DNA of 64,000 nucleotides, taken from NCBI GenBank assembly GCA_029556545.1, contig JAKQEQ010000138.1, positions 80,977-144,976 on the forward strand. The letters run 5' to 3'. The position numbers and the translations under genes are program-made. The notes under the pieces are model-generated. The model did not search any database and was not told where the DNA came from. It saw only the letters and a list, made by a program, of their open reading frames with translations. Shown here in pieces: positions 1 to 9,457 of this stretch; within the stretch, counting starts at the first letter, position 1, and each line of letters starts with the position of its first letter. Source of the DNA: Candidatus Hydrogenedentota bacterium. GTDB lineage: Bacteria; Hydrogenedentota; Hydrogenedentia; Hydrogenedentales; JAGMZX01.

Positions 1-1479
1 ACACACTACGATCTTTCCATAATCGTTCCCGCGTACAATGAGGAGCGCCGCATCGCGGCGACGCTTGCGGGGCTTGACGCCTTCGCGCGGCGCGCGGGGC
101 TGGCGTGTGAGGTCTGCGTGGTCCTGGACGGCTGCACCGATGGCACGGCCGCCGTCGCTCAGGCGTTCATCGACGGCGAAACGACGGCGGACTTCCGGCT
201 GATCGCGTTGCCCGAGAACCGGGGGAAAGGCGCGGCGGTGAAGTGCGGCGTCTTCGAGTCCCGGGGACGCGTCGTGGCGTTCACGGATGCGGACCTGCCC
301 TACGCGCTCGACCGCGTGCCCGCGATTCTGGCCATGTTCCACGACAACCCGGACCTCCAGATGGTCATCGGCGCGCGGGACCTCGCGGGGTCCGGCCACT
401 CCGCCGCCGTGCCGTGGCGGCGCCGCGTTCTCGGCGGCGTGTATTCGCTTCTGGTGCGCGGGGTGCTCAACACGCAAATCGCCGATACCCAGTGCGGTTT
501 CAAGTTCTTCCGCGGCGACACGGTCAAGCGACTGTTCGAGCGCGTCACGATCTCCGGATTCGGCTTTGACGTGGAGGTCATTCATATCGCGCGCGTAAAC
601 GGCTGGCGCATCGAGCGCGTGCCGGTGCATCTGATGAACATGGACGGATCGAGCATGCGGCTCGCGCGGGATTCGGCGCGGATGCTCTACGAACTGGCGC
701 TGATCCGGTTGCGCGATCTGCGCCGATTCTACGCGCTTCCGCTCGAACGGGATCACATCCCCCCCGAGTACCAGCACCGCGCGATGCACGAAGGGTGGGG
801 CGCCCAGCGGTGCTGGCACCGCAACCGCATGCGGATGCTCGCACACGTGCTGCGCGCCCATGGCGTCACGGGCCGCGGCCTCGATGCCGGGTGCGGCTCC
901 GGGATCGCGCTGCCGGAACTGATCGCGATCTCGCCGTTCGTCGCGGCGCTGGACAGCAACCCGGCTTGTCTCTCCTTCGTAAAGGCGCGCTACGGCGGGG
1001 CCGGTTGTCGCGTGGTGGCGGGCGAGGCCGGTGCGCTGCCGGTCCGCGACGAATCGCTGGACTGGGTCACAATGCTTGAGGTGATCGAGCATCTCGCGCC
1101 CGAGGACGGCGCGCGGATCCTCGACGAGATGCGCCGCGTCCTGAGGCCCGGGGGCACGTTGTTCCTGACCACGCCGAACCGGCGGAGCGCGTGGCCGCTC
1201 GTCGAGTACGCCTTGGACAGCCTCGGCCTGACGCCGCGCATGGGCGGCGATCAGCACCTGGCCAGTTTTGACCGGCGCGGTCTCCGCGAATTGCTCGACG
1301 AGCGCGGTTTCGACGTCGTGGCGTTGGGCGCGTTCAACTTCGTCAGTCCGTGGCTTGGCGTTTTCTCGCAACGCCTGGCGAACGCCGCGTTCCGCGTTGA
1401 GAAGCGGCTTCCGTGGCTGCCGGGGGCGCTCCTGTTGTGCCTGGCCCGCAAACGCGCGGAGAACGTGAACGGGCGTTGA
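1..1479 (+). CDS. Family 2 glycosyltransferase fused to SAM methyltransferase (5' partial)
   Basis: The reading frame is open from base 1, so the start lies upstream; 492 residues are visible. Residues 1-235 look like a dolichyl-phosphate-glucose-synthase-type GT2 domain: IIVPAYNEE at 7-15, then the metal-binding FTDADLPY with Asp96 and Asp98. Residues about 255-490 form a class I SAM methyltransferase, with GLDAGCGSG at about 293 (SAM loop), MLEVIEHL at about 358 and LRPGG at about 381. GT2 enzymes of this type move sugar from a nucleotide donor to polyprenyl phosphate or glycan. The fused methyltransferase suggests modification of the same glycan or lipid intermediate, which is inference. 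No partner gene is visible because the upstream side is cut off. Confidence 0.85.
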   Translation, partial: THYDLSIIVPAYNEERRIAATLAGLDAFARRAGLACEVCVVLDGCTDGTAAVAQAFIDGETTADFRLIALPENRGKGAAVKCGVFESRGRVVAFTDADLPYALDRVPAILAMFHDNPDLQMVIGARDLAGSGHSAAVPWRRRVLGGVYSLLVRGVLNTQIADTQCGFKFFRGDTVKRLFERVTISGFGFDVEVIHIARVNGWRIERVPVHLMNMDGSSMRLARDSARMLYELALIRLRDLRRFYALPLERDHIPPEYQHRAMHEGWGAQRCWHRNRMRMLAHVLRAHGVTGRGLDAGCGSGIALPELIAISPFVAALDSNPACLSFVKARYGGAGCRVVAGEAGALPVRDESLDWVTMLEVIEHLAPEDGARILDEMRRVLRPGGTLFLTTPNRRSAWPLVEYALDSLGLTPRMGGDQHLASFDRRGLRELLDERGFDVVALGAFNFVSPWLGVFSQRLANAAFRVEKRLPWLPGALLLCLARKRAENVNGR

Positions 1480-1533
1480 AAGTCGCGGGCAACAACGTTC
1501 CGGGCCGGCGGGAGCGTGGATGTCACTCGGCGT

Positions 1534-1562
1534 TTGGAGAAGTGCGGGCTCTGGTGTATAAT
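1534..1562 (+). promoter_or_regulatory. Sigma70-type promoter
   Basis: TTGGAG (1534-1539), a 17-base spacer and a consensus TATAAT (1557-1562) lie about 100 bases before the secreted protein starting at 1666. Transcription would start near 1569. Confidence 0.6.
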
Positions 1563-1665
1563 GCTTCGGGGGTGAGACGGGCTGTCGAGTCCACAGTGTA
1601 ATCGGGTTCTTGGCAAGCGGTAATTGTGCGTCGTCATATCGATCATTCCTGAGAGGAGACAAGAA

Positions 1666-2742
1666 ATGGACCGGAGAGCATTCATTCGATGGCAGGTGCT
1701 GGGCATCCTGGCGGCGGCCGCGTTATGCGCCGCCGGCGGCTGGGCGAATTCGACCACGGTGTCGTACCAGGGCATGCTGCGCGACGCAACCATGTCGCCC
1801 GTGCCGGACAATACGTATCCGATGCGCTTCTCGATCTGGGACGCCCCGACGGGGGGCAACAAGCGGTGGGGCGACGAGGACCACCCGGCGGTCCCGACGA
1901 AGAACGGCATGTTCTCGGTGTTCCTCGGCAGCAACGTCGCGCTGGGCAACGTCTTCGCCACGTATGGTTCGTTGTGGCTGCAGGTCGAGGCAAACACGGG
2001 AGGCGTGCTCGAGGTGTACAACCCGCGCGTGCCCCTGGCGAGCGTGCCCTACGCGCAACATGCCGCCACGGCGACTAGCGCCGGCAATGCCGACACGCTC
2101 GATACACTGGACTCCTCCGCGTTCGCCCTCTTGGATCACAATCACTCCGCGGCACAGATTACCTCGGGTACGCTAAGCACCGACCGCTATTCCGCGTACA
2201 GCGATCTAAGCGCCGAAAGCAAGATCGGCGCGGGCGCCGCCCAAGTCGCGGCGGGCAACCACTCGCACGTGCTGAATGACCTGACCAATGTCAATGTCCC
2301 CGCTCCGGCGGTGGGCAATGTCCTGGCGTGGAGCGGCGCCCAATGGACGAATCAGGAGTCCCCGCCCCAGGGTGGCGTCAGGGAAATCTGCTTTTCCGGG
2401 CCCGCCAACAGCAATCAACAAATCAACTGCCGAGTGCAGCTTACGCCTGGCGCCGGGGTTGACTTTGGCGGCTGTGTCATCGTCACCGCCGCGTTCGTTC
2501 ATGCCGGGTACATCCCGACTTATGGCTGCTCGCGACTGTCCTTCGTCGGTCGTAATGACGGCTGGAGCAATAATCTCACCACTGTGGATATCGACAACTA
2601 TGCCTCGGGAAATGGTGGCACGTGGAATTTCTATCCGGAAGGCAACGGCGTCTTACTCATAAGAAAAGAAGCGACGGGCTACAACGGACAAGGCCATTAC
2701 TTCGTAACGGTCAAGGGCGTGAACATTGTGGGAAAGGTATAG
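1666..2742 (+). CDS. Secreted protein with tail-fibre-like N-terminal domain
   Basis: Predicted 358 residues. The start at 1666 is preferred because GAGAGGAG (1651-1658) sits 7 bases upstream; a signal peptide (DRRAFIRW then a hydrophobic run ending ...AAGGWA) follows at residues 1-29. After it comes a motif seen in many exported bacterial proteins, YQG-L-RD with later M-F-IWDA-GG and NGMFSVFLG (residues about 33-95). The middle repeats alanine/aspartate segments (ATSAGNADTLDTLDSSAFA) typical of tail-fibre or trimeric surface proteins. The C-terminal part is Gly/Asn-rich with two Cys, like a lectin-like or head domain. It has neither a Gly-Glu linker nor the tail found in its neighbours. Function is unknown; a cell-surface location is inferred from the signal peptide. 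Confidence 0.7.
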   Translation: MDRRAFIRWQVLGILAAAALCAAGGWANSTTVSYQGMLRDATMSPVPDNTYPMRFSIWDAPTGGNKRWGDEDHPAVPTKNGMFSVFLGSNVALGNVFATYGSLWLQVEANTGGVLEVYNPRVPLASVPYAQHAATATSAGNADTLDTLDSSAFALLDHNHSAAQITSGTLSTDRYSAYSDLSAESKIGAGAAQVAAGNHSHVLNDLTNVNVPAPAVGNVLAWSGAQWTNQESPPQGGVREICFSGPANSNQQINCRVQLTPGAGVDFGGCVIVTAAFVHAGYIPTYGCSRLSFVGRNDGWSNNLTTVDIDNYASGNGGTWNFYPEGNGVLLIRKEATGYNGQGHYFVTVKGVNIVGKV

Positions 2743-2881
2743 CTACTTCTTTCTGATTTTCCCCGCGTTGTGAATCTGTCGGCAAGACGCAACACGGCGC
2801 GGTTTTCCAAGTCGATTCCGTGCTCGGCGAACTCGATGAGAGCCGGTGCTTGCTGGCATTCCTCTCATAGGGAAGGAAATG

Positions 2882-4969
2882 ATGCGGACACACACAGGTG
2901 AAGTATCAGCGGTCGTGCGCCGGGCCGCAGGGCTTGTTCTCGGATTGATCGCGGCGGCCTCGGCGTCGTTTGCGGCGGCGCAGACGACCTATACGCTCAC
3001 GGTGGAGGTCGTCGGTTCGGGCACGACCAGTCCGCCGGCGGGCGAGCACACGTACCCGGAGGGGCAGGCCGTCTTTCTCTCGGCATTTCCAAACACGGAT
3101 TGGGCGTTTGACCGTTGGGAGGGCGATCTGACCGGCACGGAGCCATCGAACCGGTACCTGCTGATGGACTCGGACAAGACGGTGACGGCGGTGTTCGCGG
3201 AAGGGGGATACTTGCTCACGATAGCCGTCGTGGGGGACGGCACAACGAACCCGTCGCCCGGCGCGCATCGGTATCTCGAAGGGCGCACCGTGCAGATAGG
3301 CACGTACGCCGGCGCGGGCTGGAAATTCGATCATTGGGAAGGCGACCTCTCCGGAACGGACATCGTCGGGGCCGTCGTGATGGACGGGGACAAGAGCGTG
3401 ACGGCGGTGTTTACGGAGAGCACGGAAGTCTTCACGCTGACCGTCGCGGTGGTCGGCAATGGAACCGTCGATCCGTCGGCGGGCGATCACACGTATACCC
3501 CGTACTCGTTTGTCTTCGTCTCGGCGACGCCGGACGAAGGATGGGCCTTTGATCACTGGGAGGGCGACCTCGGCGGCACGGAGCCGTTGAGCCAACCCGT
3601 GTACATGGATTCGGACAAGACGGTGACCGCCGTATTTATCGAGGGCGGGTACCCGCTCACGATCTTCGTGGTCGGCAATGGAACCACGAGTCCCCCGCCC
3701 GGCACGTACAACTACGTCGCGGGGCGAACGGTCGGCTTGACGGCGATACCGGATTTGGGGTGGACGTTTGATCGCTGGGAGGGCGACCTCAGCGATACGA
3801 GCCCGATCGCCTCGATCACCATGGACGGGCCCAAGACGGTCACGGCCGTCTTTCTCGAGACCGGCACATCGGTGCTGACGATGGCCGTCATGGGCGACGG
3901 AAGCACGATTCCCCCGGTGGGCGAGCATACCTACCCGCAGGGCCAATCGGTGCAGGTGCAGGCCCTGCCCGACACCGGATGGACCTTCGACCATTGGGAA
4001 GGCGACCTCAGCGGCGCGGAAAACCCGACGAATATCGTGTTGGACACCGACAAGGCGGTCACGGCCGTCTTCATCGTGCCTCGCACCTTGACCATCGCCG
4101 CCGTCGGAAACGGCGCGGTCGATCCCGACGTGGGCGTCCACACCTATGCGGACGCCGAAGAAGTCGTCATCACCGCCACGCCGGATACGGGCTGGCTGTT
4201 CGACCACTGGGAGGGCGACCTCGACGGCTCGGAAAACCCGGCCACGATCATCATGGACGCCGACAAGGCGGTCACCGCCGTCTTTGTCGAGCGCAACGTC
4301 TATCTTCTGTACACCTCCACGAGCGGTCAGGGGTCGATATTCCCGGAACCGGTGGCACATAGTTACTACGAGGGGGAGACAGTCGAAGTCAGCGCCACGC
4401 CCGCGGAGAACTGGCGCTTCGACCATTGGGAAGGCGACCTCTCGGGGTCGGAGAACCCCACGACGATTCTCATGGACGGGAACAAGACGGTGATCGCCGT
4501 ATTCGTTGAGATAGACCCCGGCGAGGGCGAAGGCGAAGGCGAGGGTGAAGGTGAGGGCGAGGGCGAGGGCGAGGGTGAAGGCGAGGGCGAGGGCGAAGGT
4601 GAAGGCGAGGGCGAGGGAGAGGGGGAAGGTGAAGGTGAGGGGGATCCATGCTTCAGCGAATATCACACGGCGGACCAGTCGCGGAACAATCTGGTCGAGC
4701 TAACGGAATTGCTGCGGGTCATCCAGTTCTACAACTCGGGCGGATTCCATTGCGCGGACGATCCGGGCAGCACGGAAGACGGTTACGTCCCCGGTCCGGG
4801 CGCGAACCAGTCGTGCTGTCCGCATAACAGTGACTATGCGCCGACAGGTCCGGACTGGCAGATCAAATTGACCGAGTTGCTCCGGGTCATCCAGTTCTAT
4901 AATTCCGGCGGCTACCACTACTGCCCAGACGAGGACACGGAGGACGGTTTCTGCCCCGGCGCCAGTTGA
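2882..4969 (+). CDS. Secreted protein with seven InlB B-type repeats, Gly-Glu linker and ELLRVIQFYNSGG tail
   Basis: Predicted 695 residues. GGAAGG (2871-2876) supports ATG 2882 (ATG 2879 is the alternative). Residues 1-33 are a signal peptide ending in ...SFAAAQ. Seven repeats of about 72 residues follow (about 35-545). Each runs TLT-VVG-GT--P--G-HTY-EG, then W-FD-WEGDL, then D--KTVTAVF, which matches the divergent InlB B-repeat family of surface proteins. Residues 546-587 are a (Gly-Glu)n linker of about 20 units. The last about 105 residues hold two LTELLRVIQFYNSGG helices, Cys at conserved positions and TEDGF-PG endings. In this copy the first calcium-loop-like segment is degenerate (DQSRNNLVELTE). 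The repeats probably make an extended stalk and the tail anchors or docks the protein; both roles are inferred. Confidence 0.85.
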   Translation: MRTHTGEVSAVVRRAAGLVLGLIAAASASFAAAQTTYTLTVEVVGSGTTSPPAGEHTYPEGQAVFLSAFPNTDWAFDRWEGDLTGTEPSNRYLLMDSDKTVTAVFAEGGYLLTIAVVGDGTTNPSPGAHRYLEGRTVQIGTYAGAGWKFDHWEGDLSGTDIVGAVVMDGDKSVTAVFTESTEVFTLTVAVVGNGTVDPSAGDHTYTPYSFVFVSATPDEGWAFDHWEGDLGGTEPLSQPVYMDSDKTVTAVFIEGGYPLTIFVVGNGTTSPPPGTYNYVAGRTVGLTAIPDLGWTFDRWEGDLSDTSPIASITMDGPKTVTAVFLETGTSVLTMAVMGDGSTIPPVGEHTYPQGQSVQVQALPDTGWTFDHWEGDLSGAENPTNIVLDTDKAVTAVFIVPRTLTIAAVGNGAVDPDVGVHTYADAEEVVITATPDTGWLFDHWEGDLDGSENPATIIMDADKAVTAVFVERNVYLLYTSTSGQGSIFPEPVAHSYYEGETVEVSATPAENWRFDHWEGDLSGSENPTTILMDGNKTVIAVFVEIDPGEGEGEGEGEGEGEGEGEGEGEGEGEGEGEGEGEGEGEGEGDPCFSEYHTADQSRNNLVELTELLRVIQFYNSGGFHCADDPGSTEDGYVPGPGANQSCCPHNSDYAPTGPDWQIKLTELLRVIQFYNSGGYHYCPDEDTEDGFCPGAS
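4520..4641 (+). repeat. Hexanucleotide repeat coding (Gly-Glu)n linker
   Basis: About 20 units of GGNGAR, mixing GGC/GGT/GGA/GGG and GAG/GAA codons. Because the unit is six bases, gain or loss of units changes linker length without breaking the frame. Confidence 0.9.
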
Positions 4970-5204
4970 GCACCTGTCGAAGCGCACGCCCGATAGCGTC
5001 CTGTGATCCAGGCTGTCGTCGCGCGTGATCGGTGTCTTATGTACCCGATGTGCGGATCGGGAACGTGTCGTACGCACAAGGACGACCTGCGGAGAGTGCG
5101 TTCATCGGGAGTGCGCCGGGATGTTGGGTTTTGAATCGGTTTGGCGCTCGTCCTGCTGCTGGGCAAGGGCGGTTTGTGCGGCGATTCTCTCGGTGTGCCT
5201 GAAA

Positions 5205-5250
5205 CTGAAAAAGGGGCGGATACCCGCTGCTAAGCAGGTATTCGCCCCTT
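5205..5250 (-). terminator. Rho-independent terminator of the Asp-box protein gene
   Basis: AAGGGGCGGATACC (5211-5224) pairs with GGTATTCGCCCCTT (5237-5250) with a single G-T wobble and a 12-base loop. On the minus strand the stem is followed by TTTTTCAGTTTC, so it terminates the minus-strand gene that stops at 5288. The rest of 4970-5287 shows no gene. Confidence 0.8.
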
Positions 5251-5287
5251 CCCTCTCGCTGCTTGGTGTTGTCCGTCTGCCCAGAAT

Positions 5288-8200
5288 CTACTTTAGGCCC
5301 GGGCAATACCCGTCCTCGGTTCCTTCCCCCGGGCAAACGTGGTAACCGCCGGAATTATAGAACTGAATGACCCGGAGCAACTCGGTCAGTTTGATCTGCC
5401 AGTCTGGGCCGCTGGGCGCGTAGTCGCTCGCGTGAGGCGGGCAACTGTGATTCGCTCCAATTCCGGGAATGAACCCGTCTTCCGTACTGCCCGGGTCGTC
5501 CGCGCAATGGAACCCGCCGGAGTTGAAGAACTGAATCACGCGCAGGAGTTCGGTCAGTTCGATAATACCGTTCCCATTCTGGTCCGCCGTGTGATCCCCA
5601 GCCGCTTGGCCCTCACCTTCACCTTCACCTTCACCTTCACCCTCGCCCTCGCCCTCACCCTCGCCTTCAGCGCCGCAAGGCCCGACGTTGACCTGGCGGC
5701 TCGTCTGACTGCTGTTGCCGAGCGGGTCTGGCACTTGATAGGTCACGGTGTACCATCCTTGGGCGTTGGTGTTTACCGTGCCCAGACCGAGGACGACTAT
5801 ACTGTCGGTGACATCGCCGAAAACGTAGTCCTCCGCGGTGGCTCCGGCGTCCACGTAGGGTCCGCTGCCGCACGCGACGAAGGTCGGGTTGCTTCCGAGC
5901 AAGGTGATCTGCGGGCCGTCATGGTCGAGGACATAATTCGGACCGCCCGCATCCCCGTTGCGCAGGCCAACGCCGCCAAGCGGGCCGTCGGCGTTCTTGA
6001 TACTATCGTTGTCGATCAGTCTCAGTGCGATTTCTCCGCTGGTGTCACCGTTCGTCTGAATCTCGACATCCCATTCATCGCCGCCTTGGTTGGTCACATT
6101 GCTGATGACGGCCTGCGGCTCGCCCCAGAGCGTGACGATCTCGAAATCAGACGCGTCAACGCCCGTAACCACGTCGGAAAAGACCACGCTGTAGCCGATT
6201 ACGGCGAGCGTCGTCGGACTCACGGACCATTGATTGACAGCGACGACGGAGAGCGGCGAGTAGGCCGCGGCGAGAATGTCATAGTCATTTCCAATTTGGC
6301 CGCGCAGGTTATGCTTCGATTCCCATGCGACGATCCAGTTTCCGTAACCATTTGACGTGATCGCCGCTTGGGCATCGAGGTTATTGGGCCCGTCGTCGTT
6401 GTCGATGGTGCCGTAGCCGTTAACGAGTCCAGCCTTGCTCCACGTCGCCCCGTTGTCGAAGGACTGCGCAATGAGTATGTCGTAATCGCTCGGTCCTATC
6501 TGGTCTGCGAAGTCCGTCAGGGAGTGCCATGCAATGGTCCACTGTCCGTGACCGTTTGTGGCGATTGCGGGCCGGGATTCCGCCTTTTGTGTGGATCCGC
6601 CCGGCGTTATGTTCTCTTGATAGCGGCGCGTAAGGAAGCGGCTGTTGGACCAGCTCAGGCCGTTGTCAGTGGAGCAGGAGTACTTTATGTCCATGTTGAA
6701 CTCACTCCACTGGAAATTCCATGTAACTATCCAATTTCCGAAACTGTCCGCGGCAATCACGGGGTTGACATCCGGGATAACGTTGCCGGCGCCGTCCGGG
6801 TTTAGCAGGGCGGGCGCGGTCCACGTGGCCGTGTTGTCATCTGAGCGGACATATGCGATGTCGGCGTCCGAGGCGCCGCGGGTTTTGGACAAAGGCGCCG
6901 TGGTCGACCAAGCGATGATCCAGGCGCCGCGGCCGTCGGTAGCGACCTGGGGGGCGACATCGTCTGCGGAGTCCCCGTACCAGTAAGACCCGGTAACACG
7001 ATATTGCCAAGTCTCGGCGTTGTCAGACGAAGCAAAGACGATGTCTTTGTCCGTGCCAAGGCCGAACTGATCGTTTCGGGAGGACCACACGACGACCCAG
7101 CGGCCGCTGCCATAGGCGGCGTCCGGGCTTTCGTCCAATGCCGCATCTTCCGCATCGGGCAGGAACCTCAAGACAGCGGGAGGGGTCCAGGAAGGGGTTC
7201 CGGCCGTGTACGTGGAGTACAGGATATCCTTGTCGGTCCCGATTTGTCCCCCAAGGTTCTCTGTGGACTCCCACGCGCAAAGCCACTTGAGCTGTCCATC
7301 GGAAGCGAGGGTGGGGTTGGTATCCTCGCCGCTGTCGGTATAGGCTTGGTTGACGAAGAAAGGCGACCACGTTTCTCCCCCGCTCGACGAGATGGCGGAC
7401 ATGATATCCGTATCGCCGTCGTTGTTGTCGTCGCCGGACCAAACAAGCATGGTTCTTCCATTGCCACCGGCAGCCACGTCGGGGTCTTCCTCCTTGGTCG
7501 AGTCTGTTTTGGCGAAGGGGTTGACAGCTTGCGTATTGCTGAACGGGATGAAGGGGTGATAGATGTGCGAGAAAAAGAGGTCGTCATCGCTGCCGGCCCC
7601 GAGGTAGTCTGAGTCGGACGTCCACGCGGCAAGGATATGCCCGTGATTGTCGGAGGCGAGCGCGGGGGCTATATCGACGCCACTATCGCTGGCGGCGTTG
7701 GTGTTGATGGGAAAGACAGGGGACCAGGACTGCCCGTCGTCCGTCGAGACGGCCGCCAGGATATCCGCTTCTCCGCCGATGTTCTTGTTCAGCGGGTCGA
7801 AACCATACCACGCTGCCATGAACAGGCCTGTGCTCCGGTCTACGGTGAGGGTCAGGTCGCGATCCGCCCATGGGTCGCTGTATGCGTTCGAATTGAGGAC
7901 TTGCGGGTTGCTCCAGACGTGTCCGAAATCAGAGTGGGCACAAAGTATGTCCGAATCCGTGCCGATGGCCCCATCGAGGTTTTCCGTCGACAGCCACACC
8001 GCGACCCACTTTCCCTTGCTGTTGACCGCCAGCTTGATGTTCGTATCGTCGCCGGTGTCGGTGTTCTGGTTCTTGTTGACCTGATATGGGACCGAGAAGG
8101 TGGCGCCGTCGTCTGTAGAGATCGCGCAGAGTATGTCGTCGTCGGCGCCCTCGTGTACCCAGGCGATAACCACCTTGCCTTTTCCGTCAGTGGCCACAGC

Positions 8201-9187
8201 GGGACTTCGGTCGGCCACGCTGTCCGAGTTCATGGTGCTGGAGACCACATAGGGAGAGCCCCATGTTGCGCCTGCATCCAGGCTTCTAGCGTAGAAGATG
8301 TCGTAGTCCGTGCCGGCCGTGCTGTAGATATTGAAATTCGATTCCCATACCGCGAGGACGTCGCCATCGCCGGCCAGCCACGTCAGGCACGGCTTGCCGT
8401 CGTCGGAGGTTCCATCGAACGGGGCAGTCGGGACAGCGACGGGTGGCTGCCAGTTCAGGCCGCCGTCGAATGAACGCGACGTGAAAATATCTGGATCGGC
8501 GCCAAAATCGCCCCCATGGTCATAGGTGGAACTCCACGCCGCCATGATCACGCCGGCGGGGCTGACCGCCACCGCCGGTTCCTCTTCGGCGACGCTATCC
8601 ACGAAGTCGTAGGTGCTGATTACGACGGGGCTTTCGGTCCAGAATTCACCGCCGTCCGTGGAGCGCACGGAGACGAGCGCTTCGGAGGAAGTGCCAATAT
8701 TCTTGCGGTAGACGGCGACCCAGGTGTTGTTCATGGCGACGGCAAGCTGTACGTTGCCGTCATCGTCGGGATCGTCTTCGTAGTACAGTGCGCTGAGGCC
8801 CTGAGGTCCGGGGAAGAGGATCGCCGGCAGTACCGTGATTGTCCCGTAGTGGAAGACCGGGTCTGGATCACTGCCGTACCAATCCGTATAGGGGATGACC
8901 ATAGGTTCGAGGAATTGCTCGGTATGGTCCGGAATGACGGACATGATCGCGAAGTTGAAGATGTCGCCGTCGACGTCCGGTGGACGGCCGTTGGCGATAA
9001 CGTGGCTGCCACTACCGTAGACCCATTCGACACTGTCGCCTGTATAGATTGTGACATTTGGCGGATATAGCCCGTCCTCCTCACACACGACCTGCACGCT
9101 GGCTGCCTGGGCCGCAACTCCCACGAACAGCAGTCCGATTACTAAACACGAGGTTTGCTTGAGATTACGAAAAGACTCTTTCTCCAT
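5288..9187 (-). CDS. Secreted cupredoxin-like / Asp-box propeller protein with Gly-Glu linker and ELLRVIQFYNSGG tail
   Basis: Predicted 1299 residues. The start at 9187 is chosen because GGGAGG lies 5 bases upstream and a signal peptide follows (residues 1-28, ending ...GVAAQA). Residues 30-130 resemble a cupredoxin-like fold (PPNVTIYTGDSVEW, then SGSHVI). Residues about 135-940 carry at least nine Asp-box motifs (TDGGEFW, FDGGLNW, LDAGATW, TDDGQSW, TDNGLSW), as in sialidase-type beta-propellers. I see no sialidase catalytic set. An Ig-like module (about 950-1075) is followed by a DUF5011-like module (about 1080-1165). The module pair also occurs in the protein at 12200. A Gly-Glu linker of about 10 units and the shared tail close the protein. 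The tail keeps a near-ideal EF-hand loop, DQNGNGIIELTE. It has its own promoter (9429-9457) and terminator. Confidence 0.85.
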   Translation of the reverse strand: MEKESFRNLKQTSCLVIGLLFVGVAAQAASVQVVCEEDGLYPPNVTIYTGDSVEWVYGSGSHVIANGRPPDVDGDIFNFAIMSVIPDHTEQFLEPMVIPYTDWYGSDPDPVFHYGTITVLPAILFPGPQGLSALYYEDDPDDDGNVQLAVAMNNTWVAVYRKNIGTSSEALVSVRSTDGGEFWTESPVVISTYDFVDSVAEEEPAVAVSPAGVIMAAWSSTYDHGGDFGADPDIFTSRSFDGGLNWQPPVAVPTAPFDGTSDDGKPCLTWLAGDGDVLAVWESNFNIYSTAGTDYDIFYARSLDAGATWGSPYVVSSTMNSDSVADRSPAVATDGKGKVVIAWVHEGADDDILCAISTDDGATFSVPYQVNKNQNTDTGDDTNIKLAVNSKGKWVAVWLSTENLDGAIGTDSDILCAHSDFGHVWSNPQVLNSNAYSDPWADRDLTLTVDRSTGLFMAAWYGFDPLNKNIGGEADILAAVSTDDGQSWSPVFPINTNAASDSGVDIAPALASDNHGHILAAWTSDSDYLGAGSDDDLFFSHIYHPFIPFSNTQAVNPFAKTDSTKEEDPDVAAGGNGRTMLVWSGDDNNDGDTDIMSAISSSGGETWSPFFVNQAYTDSGEDTNPTLASDGQLKWLCAWESTENLGGQIGTDKDILYSTYTAGTPSWTPPAVLRFLPDAEDAALDESPDAAYGSGRWVVVWSSRNDQFGLGTDKDIVFASSDNAETWQYRVTGSYWYGDSADDVAPQVATDGRGAWIIAWSTTAPLSKTRGASDADIAYVRSDDNTATWTAPALLNPDGAGNVIPDVNPVIAADSFGNWIVTWNFQWSEFNMDIKYSCSTDNGLSWSNSRFLTRRYQENITPGGSTQKAESRPAIATNGHGQWTIAWHSLTDFADQIGPSDYDILIAQSFDNGATWSKAGLVNGYGTIDNDDGPNNLDAQAAITSNGYGNWIVAWESKHNLRGQIGNDYDILAAAYSPLSVVAVNQWSVSPTTLAVIGYSVVFSDVVTGVDASDFEIVTLWGEPQAVISNVTNQGGDEWDVEIQTNGDTSGEIALRLIDNDSIKNADGPLGGVGLRNGDAGGPNYVLDHDGPQITLLGSNPTFVACGSGPYVDAGATAEDYVFGDVTDSIVVLGLGTVNTNAQGWYTVTYQVPDPLGNSSQTSRQVNVGPCGAEGEGEGEGEGEGEGEGEGEGQAAGDHTADQNGNGIIELTELLRVIQFFNSGGFHCADDPGSTEDGFIPGIGANHSCPPHASDYAPSGPDWQIKLTELLRVIQFYNSGGYHVCPGEGTEDGYCPGLK

Positions 9188-9428
9188 GACCGCCTCCCTT
9201 CTGGCATTGAACACCCTACGGACAAGATTGCGAAGGACGTTGAGACTTGTTCTTCTGGCCCGCTGCTCTTACGGGCGGGCCGATGTCGTTTCCCCCTTCC
9301 CGCCCTCATCACGCGTTCTCCAGAGGCATACTCCGGCGGGAATCACAGCGATTCTCTCTGGTCATCTGCCTGCGGCTGTCGAGAAGTACACGGGTGACAA
9401 CCCAAGAAAGGAGCCCCCGTTTTCTTCA

Positions 9429-9457
9429 TTATGTGGGTTCGGCTGTGGGTTGTCAAG
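9429..9457 (-). promoter_or_regulatory. Sigma70-type promoter for the Asp-box protein
   Basis: Reading the minus strand, TTGACA (9457-9452), 17 bases, then CATAAT (9434-9429). This predicts a transcript start near 9422 and a 5' leader of about 235 bases before the ATG at 9187. Confidence 0.7.

Noticed and set aside
4520..4641. CRISPR or minisatellite array
   Set aside because: It is a coding hexamer repeat in frame with the surface protein; no spacers.
2906..4666. Long open frame antisense to the InlB-repeat protein
   Set aside because: Its sequence is the reverse image of repeats and the Gly-Glu run; no ribosome-binding site or family motif.
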